NCBI RefSeq assembly: GCF_000005505.3
Contig: NC_016134.3
Span: 39,990,150-40,054,149 of the forward strand
DNA: 64,000 bases
Source: Brachypodium distachyon
Lineage: Eukaryota; Streptophyta; Magnoliopsida; Poales; Poaceae
Direction: 5' to 3'
The notes under the pieces are model-generated. The model worked only from the letters and a program-made list of their open reading frames with translations. It was not told the DNA's origin and searched no databases. The position numbers and the translations under genes were made by a program. Of the stretch, positions 11,612 to 24,736 are shown in pieces (position 1 is the stretch's first letter; every line of letters starts with the position of its first letter).

Positions 11612-12145
11612 TTCCCAGGGGCCGGGCGGAGCACTCCACGCTACGCGGCAACTATGTGGACTCACTCTGATATCGGACACCGTGCCGTGGCAAGAGCAAA
11701 AGGGGGCCTCTCAAATACTCCCGATTGCCTTGGACTCGGCTCGGGGTTCGGCTTCTGATCGGGCCGAGAGAGCGCGGATTGTTTTTGTGGAGGGCGAACG
11801 TCCGATGCGGTTGGATTGGAGTCTCACCCAGCATGTACGCACGCTTTGGCGCCGTTCTGGTCTCGGCGCCACATGGCGACCGCTTGAGTGGCGTAAGCAA
11901 ACCGCAAGCACGGGCGGGCGGCTACGGCCGACGGTTTCCACAATTTTTCCAGCGTCCGGTTCCGGCGCGGAGTTTTTGTGTGGTCGGGAGCAGCGCAGCG
12001 GCGACCGCGAGCGCCGTCTTCCGGCGGCAGGGGTCTGGAAGTTTTCTCTGAAGAGCGGTGGTGGGCTGGATGCAGGATGCCATGCCGCGTCGACGAGATA
12101 GAACTTGTCAAACGGACACCTACGTCTAGACTTGTCGCTTAACAT

Positions 12146-13513
12146 GACATCCAGTTTCCAGGCAGCGACATGAAGGACAAAGCATGCCGGGTTTTACCGT
12201 GGGTTTACGGGTCTGTCATGGCGGTAGTTAGTCTGCAGTAGTAGTACGAGTATATCGGTAATTAGTCTGCAGACTGCAGGAGTGCAGGTTTATGCCAACA
12301 AGTGATCATCGTCGGTCTTTACTTAATCCACGAAAGAAACATACAGAGTACTTTTCTTGGCCCAGACGTAAGCCAGCTGTCAGGCTGTACACTTGACCAT
12401 ACAAGGATGCTCTAACCACTGTTGTACATTCTACAATTATACGTGTCACGATCGTCTTCCGTCCTTGATGTTCGGGGCAGACCAAAAATGCTTTTATGAT
12501 TATGTTGTTGCGCTTACATGTGCTCCTCGGTTAATGGCTTAATGCTTACATGCTCTATGGTTGATTATACCAATATGTTATTCATTTATCCTGTCTTCTC
12601 TAACACATTGAGAATGTAACCAAATCTAGCTAAGGTACGAATTGTCAAACATATTCTCACTTTAACATGTCTTTACTGATAAACGCAACCAAACATTTCA
12701 ATTTAGACTCTCAGCATGCCTAGGAATGCCTGGGTCAAGATGTTCTATCCAGATGACATTGCACAGTCGACCTCTTGGGGCATGCTATAGTAGAAAGAGT
12801 TCCAGAACGTGTACAAAAAGCCCAAGAGATATACTGCTAGCTAGTACTCCCTCCGTTACTAAATACTTGTCGCTGTTTGGACTACATTGTAGTATTATAC
12901 CGCTTCCAAAGAACAGATTGTAGCACACTTCACGTTTAGGTGCCTAAACCATCTGGGCTCACACAGCTACTCAGCCCGCGAATCAGGAAAAAAAGAGCAA
13001 AATCTGAAAAGAGAATCATTATCACCTCCAATGACGGTCTGTATTTTACAGTATACGCCCTCATCACTCAAAATTTAGGGGCACCCCCCAAAATACCAAA
13101 AAAATGTATCTTTCATGATGATTGTGGAACAATAACAACTGACAACGCTCAATAAAGCCCCTTGTCAAGATCTGTATGAACTATTCGCCGATATTTTGAA
13201 CAATCTCATTCTCAGCACCTCCAACTATGCTCTAAAAAAGAACCCAAAAAATTACTGTAGGCAGCATTAACAGATTAGCTGTTCTAGTCCAGTTGCAAAC
13301 TTCTCTTCAACTGAAACCAAGCATAAAGCACTGAAGCCAACTGGAACCATGGAGTGACTTGATCGAACAAACATAATAGACTTGGTTGATAGCAGTATGT
13401 AGAATCATTGAGCCACACTCCCTGTCCAAAAAATTGTTGTTTCTCACCGTCTGCTTGCCGTCGATCTTGTCCTAATACTCACTGCTCCATGAGTAGGCAC
13501 CAGACAAATTATC
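12146..13513. other. Intergenic and 3' UTR of the deubiquitinase gene
   Basis: From about 13150 to 13513 this is likely the 3' UTR of the minus-strand USP gene. 12845-12870 is a lone Stowaway-type end (CTCCCTCCGTTACTAAATAC) without a matching right end. The rest shows no coding signal. Confidence 0.4.
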
Positions 13514-16500
13514 TTACTCAACCACCCTTTCGTAAAAAAGAATGTAAGCCTCACAGTTAAGAACCTCCTCCAGAGAGGCTTCTCTGACTTGTGCATCGCT
13601 TGCATAAAACCAAGACTTGGAGGCACGCCTCTGCTGCTGCCGACCCCCAATCTTGCCAGATCTTACATATGCAACATAATGCCCTCCTGTCATGGTTCCC
13701 ATGTGCTCGACAACAGCAACTAGGCGATAAGTGGTATTGTCGTTCTCCTTAGATCTGCATAATTAATAAAACAGTGATCTCCAAAGTCCAAGCCAATTTA
13801 GATTTTAAAGTCTGTAAATGACCCTTTCTACCCATTAATCACAAATATGGAAATTTCAAATTGTTGAGCAAAGTGCACCATACGTCCCTAAATTTGTGTG
13901 AGCTTTCACTTGGGTTTTAAAGTCAAGAATAACACACTTACGCGCACCAGACTTGAAGATTTCACATTTAGGCACTTAAACGTGTATAATTGTGTCTACA
14001 GAGATCAAACGGCATATATCAAGTTTTACTCTAAACTGTGTAATTCTTAGAAATTAGAACCAAAATGATATTCCTATATATGCTCAAACATTACAATGCT
14101 GCTTAAACTCAGTTTGAGTCCCTAGTGTAAAACCAAATTTTGGTAAGCAAGCAGTCAGCACAGCTTCAATTCTAGATCATGTATGCACCACTCAATGAGT
14201 TGGAATGTGAACCTGGGCTACTAATTTAACCCTATCCTCCTGATTGACGTTGATTATGAACAGCCTTTTACGCATTCCTCTTTCTTTCAGGATAAGAACA
14301 TGGCAGACTTGAACCAGCAATAAGATTGTGAACGAATTGTAAAATATGCCTACAGAACAAATTCTAGAATATTAGAGCCCATGAATCAACATCATACAAT
14401 ATTTATCATTTCAGTTCTCTAGTTTGCTGGAACTTCCAAATATGAGATAACTTCTATGGCTGAAAAAAATAACCTTCAGTTCTATTGATTTCATTATTGA
14501 AGAAAGATCCACCATACTGAGTGAGGAAAGGTATAGTGTCGTTTTTCATCTTTCTCAGATCATAGGGGCAAAGTGCTACATGGCCAACTAATAATGTAGT
14601 ACACCATAGGTACAGTGGTGTCTCCTTGGTGCTACTAGGAATTACTTAGAAACACAAAGCTGCAGGTAAGCAGAAATCTGTTTGGTCGATTAAAAAAATG
14701 GCAACTTCAACCAAGTTAAAAACAAATGGCTGCAGGTTCGACTACAAAAATGGTAACTTCAACTAAGTAACAAAAGGTTAGTACCTTGGGTGTATGAACG
14801 GCCGGACATCGAGCGTCTCCTTAAAGCACACATGCCCTTTCAATTTCTTGAATCGACCGTGGGAGTCTTGGCTGAATCTGTTCAAAGTAATCGTCAATAC
14901 AGGTGGTGCTTTGCTGATAAGAATTCTTCTCATTGCAGCTCTGAAAACTTTTGTTTCATCCTCTTTCTGTTTATTTTGGTTATCCTGCCCTTTGTGTGCC
15001 TTACCAACCATCTTCACTCGCTTCCCCCTGCCCATATTCCTCGTGGTGACATCTTCATTATCTTTCGCACTCAGTAAGATGCTCTGTGTCTGCGATGAAA
15101 GGCTACTAGTGACAACTTCTTCAGCATTGGCACCAGACTCAACCATTCTGTCGATAGTAGTACTGCAAGAGGGAGAGTCATTATCACCACAACTCACTGG
15201 TGCACTTGCTTCTTGAGCAGCTATATCCGCGGTATTCCCATCATGTTTACTGTCTGGCTGTTCAACGATTAACCCTGTATTCAGTAAAGTAGCATTTCCA
15301 GTGTCTGGAGAATTACCATTAGAGGTGTTTTCAGCATCAGGATTTGCACACCCCACTTTGTTACAGCACAAGTCAGGGTCTACATTGTCAGAGCAACAAT
15401 CAGTTGTCATAATCTGATCAATATCCTCCTTTTTGCTGCAGTTCATCATAACCTTGTCACCACCTTGTCTTGCATCGCCACTTGCCATGATTTTCTCACT
15501 GTCCTTTCTGTCATTAGCACTAGCGACCATCTTGTCGCCCCCTTTCCCTTCATTGGTATTTGGGCGTGCAGCAGTGCTGGAACAGTGCTCACAATGCCAC
15601 GATTCAGATAGCAGCTCTGGCTCAGTATACAAAGCCAAGCAGCCCTCAACTGATACGGGAGCATTACTAACATCCACCTCATCATCAGCACTGTTGCTAC
15701 TCCAAGCCATCACATCAATATCTCCAGCTGTAGTTTCTTCCTTAGCTTCAGAAGTTACTTCAGGCTCATTGAACATATCACCAAGACCAATATAGTCATC
15801 TTGTTCTCCATTTCCACCAGATAAAGGATGTGCATTATTTTCTGTTACTGGAGAAATGTCTGGAGCAGGACCAACATCTTTTGGATTCTGTGAGCTTTCA
15901 TAAATTTCGTTGGCTGTGGTACACAATTCTTTGTAAGGAAGCAAGATAACAGGCTGTAAACAAGCTGCATCATCAACAATGTTCTCACATGAGTGCTCAG
16001 AACTCAAGACCTGCTCTTTGGGCAAAGCATCATCTCGAGAGTCATATGAACCATGTGTCGCACCATTGCTGTCACAGATCTGTCCTGCTTCAGTAAAACA
16101 CACAGAATCAAGAATCTCAGACCTTGTTTCATCTGCATCAGCAACAAAATCTAACCAGGAAATGTCATCCTCCACATATGAAGCAGCCTTCAGTTCTTGG
16201 TTGGAAACAGAAGCACATGACTCACTGCCCTCAGAGGGCTCAGGCTCTTTCTCATTGACAACCTGTCCCAGTTCTGAACCCAGAATCTGAGAATCATTGC
16301 ATTCAGCGACTGTTTCGACTCTTTCTTTGCTATTCTCCACTACTGTAGGAGATGCTCTGGTGGTGGTAATCTTCCCATATCTGCGATTTCTGTTCCTATC
16401 TCGTATGGACTGATTCGTTCTCTTGGCTGGTGGTGATGAAACACTCTTGGATGGAGGCCTCCTTGATGGAACAGGTAGTGATAGATCAAGGAATTGGTCA

Positions 16501-17531
16501 TATTTAACAGAGCCATGTGTGCATTCTGTGCTCGACACAGTACTAGACAGCTGACCCCCAAAGATGGAGTCGACAATTGTAGTAACCCCTGAACTGGAAG
16601 CCTCCTCCAGTAGCTTCCGTGCTTCAGTTTCCTCCGTGCGTAAGCCATCAAGAAAACAGCGGAGTAACTCATGGCTGTCCTGCATCTGGTAGCCTCTAAA
16701 CTGTGGATACTTTGAGCAAATACTTGAGAAGAGGCTCTTCGGACTCAGTGCACCTCCTGCATCATTTGAAGCACTCGTTTCCACAAAGAGCTTCTTTAGT
16801 GACATAGTAAGGGCTCCTGTTGGAACGTCCGGTCCTGACATCTTGCTGCGCAACCTATCAAGTGCAAGGAGGCTCTGCAGCACTGCATTGAAGAAGCATG
16901 TATTTCCAAGATTTGGCAGCCCTTTAATCACATTACCATGGCAATTAGCCAAAACCAATGCATTGCTATCTACTGCACCAAACACCTTATCATCGGCTGG
17001 CGCAGCCACAACTGACTCTACTATAGGCATCTCAATAGACACCTTATTTTCACATGACAAGCAATATGCAACAGTTGGTTCATCATACCGTGCAGCCCAC
17101 CAATGCCGGTCCTGCTTGGCATGCCTTCTGGCATGGCCGTATGGCTTGGTCTCAGACACCGCACCACCACAGAAATGCCGACCGCAGTCCAAGCAGATCC
17201 ACATATCACTCTTCTCCACCTTAGCCTGCGTCTTGGCAGCACCTCCACCTCCTTTCTTCTTCTGTTGCTTACCGCCTTTCTTCCGTGGGCCATCATCTCG
17301 GCAATGCTCACACGACGCTACATGCTTGGAAGACATGAAATCCAGGAGAACCTTGTCCAAGTGGGGATTGTCCCGGCTGTAGTGGCCGCATTGCTCCCAA
17401 TCACTGGCTGACACAGCCGCTTCCTCTGTTGACTTACTCGCTTCCTGCAACCCCAGATCGCCGGATTCAGCATCGGCCAGCGGCTCCTGCTGCTGCACTT
17501 TCTTGGTCTTGGTCTTCAGCTTCTTCCCCAT
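13514..17531 (-). CDS. UBP2: Ubiquitin carboxyl-terminal hydrolase, UBP1/UBP2 type (ZnF-UBP + USP)
   Basis: Two coding exons, 14785-17531 and 13514-13754, joined in phase (AG|A) give 995 residues. Residues about 48-165 form a UBP-type zinc finger (CGHY, CEHC, CLDCGRHFCGG, HARRHAKQDRHW, CLSCENKV) that binds the free C terminus of ubiquitin. The USP Cys box GLPNLGNTCFFNAVLQSL has the nucleophile Cys212. The His box GTMTGGHYVAYVR in exon 2 has His941. Between them lies a long acidic, Ser-rich insert (about 350-870) and the core strand LTITLNRFSQDSHGRFKKLKG. Length and order match Arabidopsis UBP1/UBP2, thiol proteases that remove ubiquitin from proteins. The start is chosen because MGKKLKTKTKK begins the conserved basic leader. 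A 5' non-coding exon ending at a donor near 17886 is likely. The exact paralogue name is inferred. Confidence 0.94.
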
Positions 17532-18100
17532 CCCTTGTGAAACACAAGAACCGGTGTGAACGCGAGCACATGCATTCAGGAGGGGATCTAGTTAGTGTGC
17601 CGAGCGTGCACCGGCACACCCATATATTGTGGACAAATCACTGGATGAAAACAAACTCATACCTGAAAACCAATGATTGCGGACGGGGTGGAGACAGCAG
17701 GAACACGATGTGGAATAACGGGAACGACGATTGCGAAAAACACGGAACGGCAGCGGCTGTAGGACACGGGGCTGTAGCCTGTAGGGACGCGCGCGTTGGA
17801 TTGGTAGGTCAGAGCACAGAAGTCAGGGGCAAGTCAGGAGGAAGAGGGAAGTATGGGAAAGATGAGCTACAGTTACCGATGGAGAGGTCGGGGACGACTA
17901 GTCGGGATGCACTGCTCGGCGTCTCAGCCAGGGGCTTGGTCTTGGGTGTTTCCCTCCGCCGCCGCGACGTAGAGCGGTAGAAGGACGCCGCAAGGGGAGT
18001 AGCAAAGAGGGGAGAAGTGGGGAAGCAAGGTTTTCCATCTTTTACCGAGCGCTCTCGGCCATGGATGGTGAGGATGGAAAAATAAGAAAGAGGAGCACGA
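17532..18100 (-). promoter_or_regulatory. 5' UTR and promoter region of the deubiquitinase gene
   Basis: A minus-strand donor (CCATCG|GTAACTG) near 17886 and an acceptor just before the ATG (TTTCACAAG) suggest a leader intron of about 350 bases. Upstream, about 17890-18010 is a GC-rich leader exon. No TATA box was identified. Confidence 0.4.
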
Positions 18101-18113
18101 ACAAGACTCTTCT

Positions 18114-19098
18114 TGGGTGGGACTTCGGTTAGACCGAACCGATCCGCTCGGTTCTTCGGGTTTTGAGAGATCCGGTTCAGAAGAAATAAGTCGTGTGAGG
18201 CTAACCGAGGAGTTCGGTCGAAAGAGAAATCGGTAGGTCCTCGTTTAGAACTTAGAACCAAACTGACCGATAGATTAACCAAAAGAGACAAAAACAGACA
18301 CACTTCCAAAATTGATTGGAAGAAAAACATGATGTACCACACGAGAAGTAAGATCCTATATGGAAAAATCAAATTTTACTAGAAAGAAGATCACGTGAAC
18401 ATCAACATCTCGTATCATCGGAAATCTCAAGTCACATCCGCAAAAAAAAAAATTCTCCAATCACAAAAATAGAAGATATCATCGCGATGTAAGGCATTGC
18501 TACCGTCGTCTGCCGGGTGGAGAGAAGGATCGTTGGCTGAAGCCCAACGCCCGTCGGTGTGGACAAGACCGTCGACTCTAAAGATCACCGCATGCGCCGC
18601 CCGCCAGGAAGAGGAGACGATTGTCGGCTGCAGACGACCACCGCCACCTTCCGCCGGGGTGAAGGGGAGGGGTATAGGCTGCAGGTCACCGCCGCCTCCC
18701 GGGGTGGAGAAAAAAGAGGCGGTCCATGGGAACTGCTTGTTAGGCCACGGGTGTGGGGAATCGGGACTAGAGAACGGGAGCAGATGTGTGGAGAATGAGG
18801 CTGCCTACTAGAGAACGAAGAGATCAACTCAGGGGAGCTAGCGATGTTGGACCATGGGCTGACATTGTGACATGTGCATGTTTGTTCGGTTTCGTAGGTT
18901 TCTTCGAGTTTTATTCCAAAAAAACAGGTTTCTTCGAGTAAGCGAGACAATTGACCGAACTTCCCTGGCTAATTTCGGTTCCTAAGAAATGATGACCGAG
19001 TTAGTGACAAAAATGCGGTTTCTGTCTGTACTGATTCGGTCTCGGTTTTTTGGTTCGGTTGCTCGGTCCTTGGTTAATGGTTAATATGTCCACCCTAC
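18114..19098. mobile_element. Possible hAT-like TIR element
   Basis: The left end reads GGGTGGGACTTCGGTTAGACC and the right end, read on the other strand, GGGTGGACATATTAACCATT. Inside both ends are ACCGAACC and GCTCGGT repeats in inverted orientation. This CGGTTCGGTT-rich pattern is familiar from non-autonomous hAT-type elements. I could not find an 8-bp target duplication, and the interior (GC-rich around 18500-18800) has no transposase. Boundaries are uncertain. Confidence 0.35.
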
Positions 19099-21465
19099 CA
19101 TAGCAAGCACATATGAGTTCAGTGGTGACCAAAATATGCATGTGATTGTATGTATTTAGAATACATGTAAAAAAATGTATTTTGTGAGAATCTGATCAAA
19201 TGTACTCAAATACGAACAGAACTCCATAATATACATGAACTAGAAACGCATATTCTACTCCATTTAAGTAGGATTTGTCCTAGAACTAAAGTAGAGTATA
19301 TAAGATATTGGTGACATTTTTTATCATTGTGTGTAGCACATCCAAACGTCATATTTTTTATATCAAAATAAGAGTTCAAAACCAAACTGGAAATCACATC
19401 CAACTCTATGAAAGAATCTTTGATGAGTGAATGCATCATACATTGGTTTTCATCTAACACATGTATAAATAAATGTGGGAAAATAACAACTTGAATGGCA
19501 AAAGTTCATATGAACTCGACAAGCATTTGTTTGGACTCGGATACGAATAGGAGATGAATTGTAAAACGCATAGGAAAACTGAAAACATATACTGTATATG
19601 ACCTATTGAACATGATAGCTATTATTCAGAACCATCTTTAAAGTGAAATAAAATTACACGCAAGTTCTTATAGGTAAATATCGTAGTCTTCCTCCTGCAC
19701 TCGCACGCGCCATGAGCGATGCTCGATGCCGGCAAATAAGAAGCCTATCCTGGCCCATACCTATGTACCAGTATTAGTGAATGATCTACACACCAGGGTT
19801 CAAATCATGATTCTCACAATTATACTTTAGGGGTTTTTCCTACTGTCTTTCCCTAAAAAAAATACTAGTATTAGTGAACAGCTCTTATCTTTTGGCCTAA
19901 AAGACTAGTGTCATTTTAGAAAAGGACATAAAGAATGTACATATAGACAAACTATAGCTCACACCAATCAATTTATTTTCATACTATAAAGAAACACCAG
20001 CCGATGGTTGACTTAAAGTCACATGTGGATCCGGCCCCACCTGCCAGTGACCATAAAGTCACTAACTTTTAAGTCAGGGGATGCAAGTCCGCTGGCTTGA
20101 CCGATTGTTCTCACTGACGGCTTCACTTCTCACTGACGGCTTCACTTCTCTTCACCTCCCAAATCTTCGGAACAATGTTGTTCCCTTCTAACACAATTTC
20201 ACCGTTTTCCAAGCAACTCACTTTTATTTTCAACGGTTCTAATTTTCCCCTAATCCCGTTCCTCAAGTCAGTGCTAAATAGCCTCATCAATACAAATCTA
20301 GGGGCAGAATGTTGACGTCAGAGTTAGTTCCATTGGCCTCCTTGCTTGTCCAGGAGAACGAATTGCCCACCATAGAATGTGGCAGACACCATTCTAGCCG
20401 CCCCTTTGTTCGGGTCATCATCAACCATATATACTGTTTTTTTAGCAGCAATCATATATACAGTTAAAAAAAAAGGCTTCTCCTTGTTTGTATCCCAGAT
20501 CATGTTGTAAACATGTACACTACATCTTTGTGGCTACCATTTAGGCTTGAATTATGTACTTAAGGTACTATTGGCTGTTAAGAAAAATGTGGATTTCGTA
20601 TTAATCATCTGTTTATTTTCTTCGTTGTTACGGTATTTACAATCCTTCCATGAGTTAAGATGCAATGAACATTTACATGTTTTGCAAATTTACACGAGTG
20701 CTTCTGATAGCACTTGCTCTCTTTTTTTTTCCTTTTTTAAATATAAGAGCACTGATTGTCAATTGGTAACTTTTTGACTGAAATTTTAGAGCAGGTTGTC
20801 TAATGGGATCACGGAATTGAATCAGTATGGAAGTTTGGCGAATATATTTCTCCATTTCTCACGAATTTCTTTAGTGGCAACTCATACAAGAGTAGGAACA
20901 TTGAAGCAAGTAAGCAAGCTATCTAAGAGTTGTGGCATTCAAGCTACAAGATGGAATACATGTGGAGCGAGTGAACTGTCCCATACTGAAGACATGAAGT
21001 AGCAAATTTGGTCCCAGTCAATGCTCTATCTTGTGTTTGTTTTTTTCAGGAAGAACGCTCTATCTTGTTAATCAGTTGTCCAAGATAATAATAAAAGGTA
21101 ATGCAGCATATACCAGTGATATGAACCGCTGATGCAAAGGTATAATTGTTGCAACAATGCACTGGATCAAAATGATTTACGAAAATGTCACTGAACCAAT
21201 AGGCTTATCTAAATTACATACTACTGAATGTAATTGAACCTCTCTTGTGGGCACCAAGGAGGCATTCAATAGATTACAGTACCAAATGAACGTGTAGTTG
21301 ACCCGCACAACTCAAGCTGAGGTCCAGCGAACTGTCACAAATTGGCTTTATCACAAAATTTGGGGTACAAACGATTCTCCGGTAATGCTGAGCCAGCTGG
21401 TAAAAAGAGCAAAATGATGAAACGAATGGAAGAGCAGAATACATTTGTGCAATACATATAATTTT
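19099..21465. other. Intergenic AT-rich DNA
   Basis: No gene is recognised on either strand. 20109-20146 is a perfect tandem duplication of 19 bases (TCTCACTGACGGCTTCACT). The final part before 21466 is the 3' UTR of FATA. Confidence 0.45.
20109..20146. repeat. Perfect 19-bp tandem duplication
   Basis: Two identical adjacent copies of TCTCACTGACGGCTTCACT. The absence of any difference suggests a recent replication slip. Confidence 0.9.
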
Positions 21466-24400
21466 CTATCTAGATAGTTTCCTCCACACGGTACGGCCGC
21501 GGTTGAGCTCACCCCCACCCCCAGCAAATCTCAAGCAGTGCAAGAACTGGCACTGCTCTTGTGGGTGTGGTGCTGCAAACGCAGATCCATTCGAACTTTT
21601 CGCCTCTCCTTCCTCTACGTAAGTAAGAGAGTCGACAATGTCATCATGCTGGCACTCTCTTCTGTAGTCAAGAGTGATTGTTTGCAACTCATGCGTATCG
21701 ATAATATCTTGAGGTATGCTCTGTGGATTGAAACGGGGAAATGAAATAGATATCAGAAACTGTCACAAAACTACAAAGGTAACATTAGTATACATGATTC
21801 CATCAAGAAGGGAAACTATGATCTTAAGGAATAATCAAATAACTTGTCATAAACTATTCAAGATATCTACACTGAATAAAGAATAGTTAAAAAACAAGAT
21901 AATGCAGGCTAGAAACTATATCACATAAAAAGAACGGTGAGCTGGTAGTTACAGTAAAAAAGGGTCGGTGGGATACTTACTTCGAGGACCCAACCAATGT
22001 AAGTGACATTATTGACATGCTGGTTCATATCCAGATCAGCTCTTCTAGGCTGCAACACAGAAATTATGGTCTGTTAACATTGAAGCTGTCAAAGTGCAGA
22101 GCATAACAATTCCCGAAGGGAAGAACTGAAGAACTAACCACTAGCCCAAGCCTTGAGTACTGTGCAGGATCTGTGAGAATCGGAATGTTCTTCAAACTAC
22201 CATTATTTTCCTCAGGGAATGCTAATCTGCACAGCGGTAACTTGTTGCAACCATTATGTCTACCAAACAATTATTTGTAACTAACTACAAAGGAAAACTA
22301 TTCTACGGAGTAGCAATTTTCAAGTAACTTAAGACCGGGGAATATTTAGTGAAGCCCATTTGACGTATAAAAGATGGCATCTTCTCTCAGTTGAAGCCTT
22401 AACTAAGTATGTATCTATGAGTACCAGCTTACCTTGGAGTCTTTGGGCAGTGGACAAAAACCTCATCCCTGACTTCATCGCTGACTCTTTGAAGTCTGCG
22501 TGTACTTTGGTTCATCATGAGCCACTTGCTGGAAAAGCAAGTAATATGGATTTGTTAGTTACTTGTACTGAACACAGTGACAGACTAACAGCAAAACAAA
22601 GTCCCATTAGTTGATTTTCGTTCATAAACGTGGATGATCAAGGGTACTATGAACTGCAGGTCAACAAGGAACAAATATGTCCAGTGTACCACATCAACTA
22701 GAGGATACAGAAAGCACCATTGGAAGGACCACTGGGGCATTTTGATTCTTGAACACAAGTTTTTAGATTGTTGACAGTCTAGTACCTGGGTTCTATCTGT
22801 CATACACAACTTACTTTGCTGATTTGCCTGGGATGAAGTTTAAAAAGTCAGGAAACATATTTAGTTAAACAGGTATGAAACAATTACTTGTCCCTTATTA
22901 TTCTTTTCCCCCATAGACACAAATATGGTTCTAAACTCTAACTGTGAACTCAACTATGCAAGCATAATCACTACTTGCAGTAGAAAACAAAAATTCAAGC
23001 TTTGCACTTGAGCAGTATGTACCTGGTAGCTCTTCCAATAACTTCACCACTAGCCAAATCCTTAATGATCCAATCACGCCGAGTACCAATCCTTCCATCA
23101 GCTTGGCACCATGTTTCAATCTCAACAACATCACCCCTATTTGTAGCAAGAGTTAACAGTCAGGATTAAATCTTAATAGAGGGGAAATGGCATGAAAACA
23201 AGTTCATTGAAATCCTGCAAATTTACCAAGCGGGGTACTTGTAGATCTCAATGTGCATTCGATTCGTAACCCAAATGAGTCCAAGTTCTCTCATTGTTGT
23301 AGTTGTGGCGAAACCATCAGTGGAGAACCCAACACTTTGTGCATGGTTACACCCTACCTCCTGTACTTGCAAGAAAGCTAATCACAATCAGGTCACAAAG
23401 AAAATAGCGAGATTATTGAGAAAACTCGATATAAATAACGCTAATGTGGATAAATATCACTCGAGTTAACATAAGTGGAAACACTTGTACTACTCCCTCC
23501 GTCCCAAAATAAGTGACTTGGATTTGTATAGATTCTTGCACAAATCCACGTCACTTATTTTGGGACGGAGTACTATTTGTTCTGAATTTATAGGGATTAC
23601 GGAGCATATCGTTCACATCCGATGATCTTGAGTTCAGAAGTTTTGAGAGTGGGTAAAATTTTCAAAGGTTGCAAATGAGGGAATGAGTTGCATTAAAGTC
23701 AGCAAATCCCAAGAGAGATAGCTCCAGGTCATCTACAACCCATTAGAATGGCATTTCTTAGGCAAATGAGGGAGGCAGGTTACTCGATTATTTTTAAAAT
23801 ACTTGTTTACATGCTGGAGCAAGCACATCCAAAGGATTTAGTAACAACCCCCTCACATTCTTCAAGCACATAGAATTGCTTAAACTGAGTTGATTGGGTT
23901 GGGATTCCCTACACTATCAAGGTAGGATTTCAAGAACTTGCTGTACTTCTCCAAAGTGACACACTATGGATGCAGTGCATGCACACCGGGAGCAGAATTC
24001 TGTGGGCGATATCTTGGGCAGTTGGGCACATGGTTTCCACAATTAGGGATGGAGAGTTCTCACTTGCAGCAACATAAATCAGAAGCAACACTGACTAGAA
24101 TAAGAATGGGATAACTAACTCCTTGAAGCTTGAGCTCGAGTTACGCAAGGAACGACACGTACATGTTTGAGCATAGGAATTCCTCTAGCTAAATTAAATG
24201 CTAATCGCGGTACAGCAAAGGGGCTCTGGATCTACCGCAAGCCTGCAGCTTCCAGAATTCAGATCCAAAACACCCCCGAATCGGACGAGAACAACACACC
24301 CTATTCTTCCGTCCAATCAGAGGCCGACTCAAATCGAGCCCGGGAGTCGGAGAATTGGACGCGGGCTCACCTGGAGGAGGTTGGCGATGGTCTCAACGGT

Positions 24401-24676
24401 GGCCGTCTTGTTGATCCCCACCTCGTAGCAGCGCACGATGAAGCTCTCCTTGTACGACAGCCCGTCCTCCAGGAGGCTCCCCATACGCAGCCGCTCCGCC
24501 AGGCTTTCGCCGCAAGTCACGGCCGCCTCCGCCGACGACGACGACGCCACGATCAGCGACGGCAGCCGCCGGGAGCCCCGCGCGGCGCAGCGCACGACCT
24601 CCGCCGCCGCCCGCGGCAGCCCGCGCCGGCCGAGCGGCGCCGGGCGGCATTGCGGCGGCGTGTGGCAGCGCAGCAT
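21466..24676 (-). CDS. FATA: Oleoyl-acyl-carrier-protein thioesterase, FATA type, plastid
   Basis: Seven exons on the minus strand: 24371-24676, 23227-23360, 23023-23136, 22433-22528, 22139-22226, 21981-22049 and 21466-21720. All junctions are GT-AG and in phase, total 353 residues. FATA hydrolyses 18:1-ACP in the plastid stroma and releases oleic acid for export to the ER. The first ~60 residues are rich in Arg, Ala and Ser with few acids, a transit peptide. The mature enzyme shows two hot-dog repeats with LSYKESFIVRCYEVG, KTATVETIANLLQ, GCNHAQSVGFSTDGFATT, RMHIEIYKYPAWGDVVEIE and WCQADGRIGTRRDWI. The catalytic region holds DLDMNQHVNNVTYIGWVLE (Asp, Asn, His) and LDYRRECQ (Glu, Cys). FATA rather than FATB is indicated by these blocks and the missing hydrophobic anchor. 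The gene looks intact. Confidence 0.96.
23493..23570. mobile_element. Stowaway MITE in FATA intron 1
   Basis: 78 bp between TA target duplications (23491-23492 and 23571-23572). The ends CTCCCTCCGTCCCAAAATAA and its reverse complement are perfect, and most of the element folds into one hairpin. The small size and unbroken arms suggest recent insertion. It lies between exons 1 and 2 of FATA. Confidence 0.95.
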
Positions 24677-24723
24677 GGGTCCGAGATTCGCCGCCGGGTA
24701 GGGGAAGGGCTCGGGGGTGGGGG

Positions 24724-24736
24724 AGGTTTATATGGG
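24724..24736 (-). promoter_or_regulatory. TATA box of FATA
   Basis: On the minus strand the sequence CCATATAAACC lies about 50 bases upstream of the ATG at 24676, giving a short leader of roughly 20-25 bases. Confidence 0.6.

Noticed and set aside
10838..12101. Long GC-rich open frames on the plus strand opposite the RING gene (306 and 353 codons)
   Set aside because: They are antisense to a clear RING-finger gene; the high GC3 of that gene removes stops from the other frames. No domain is found in them.
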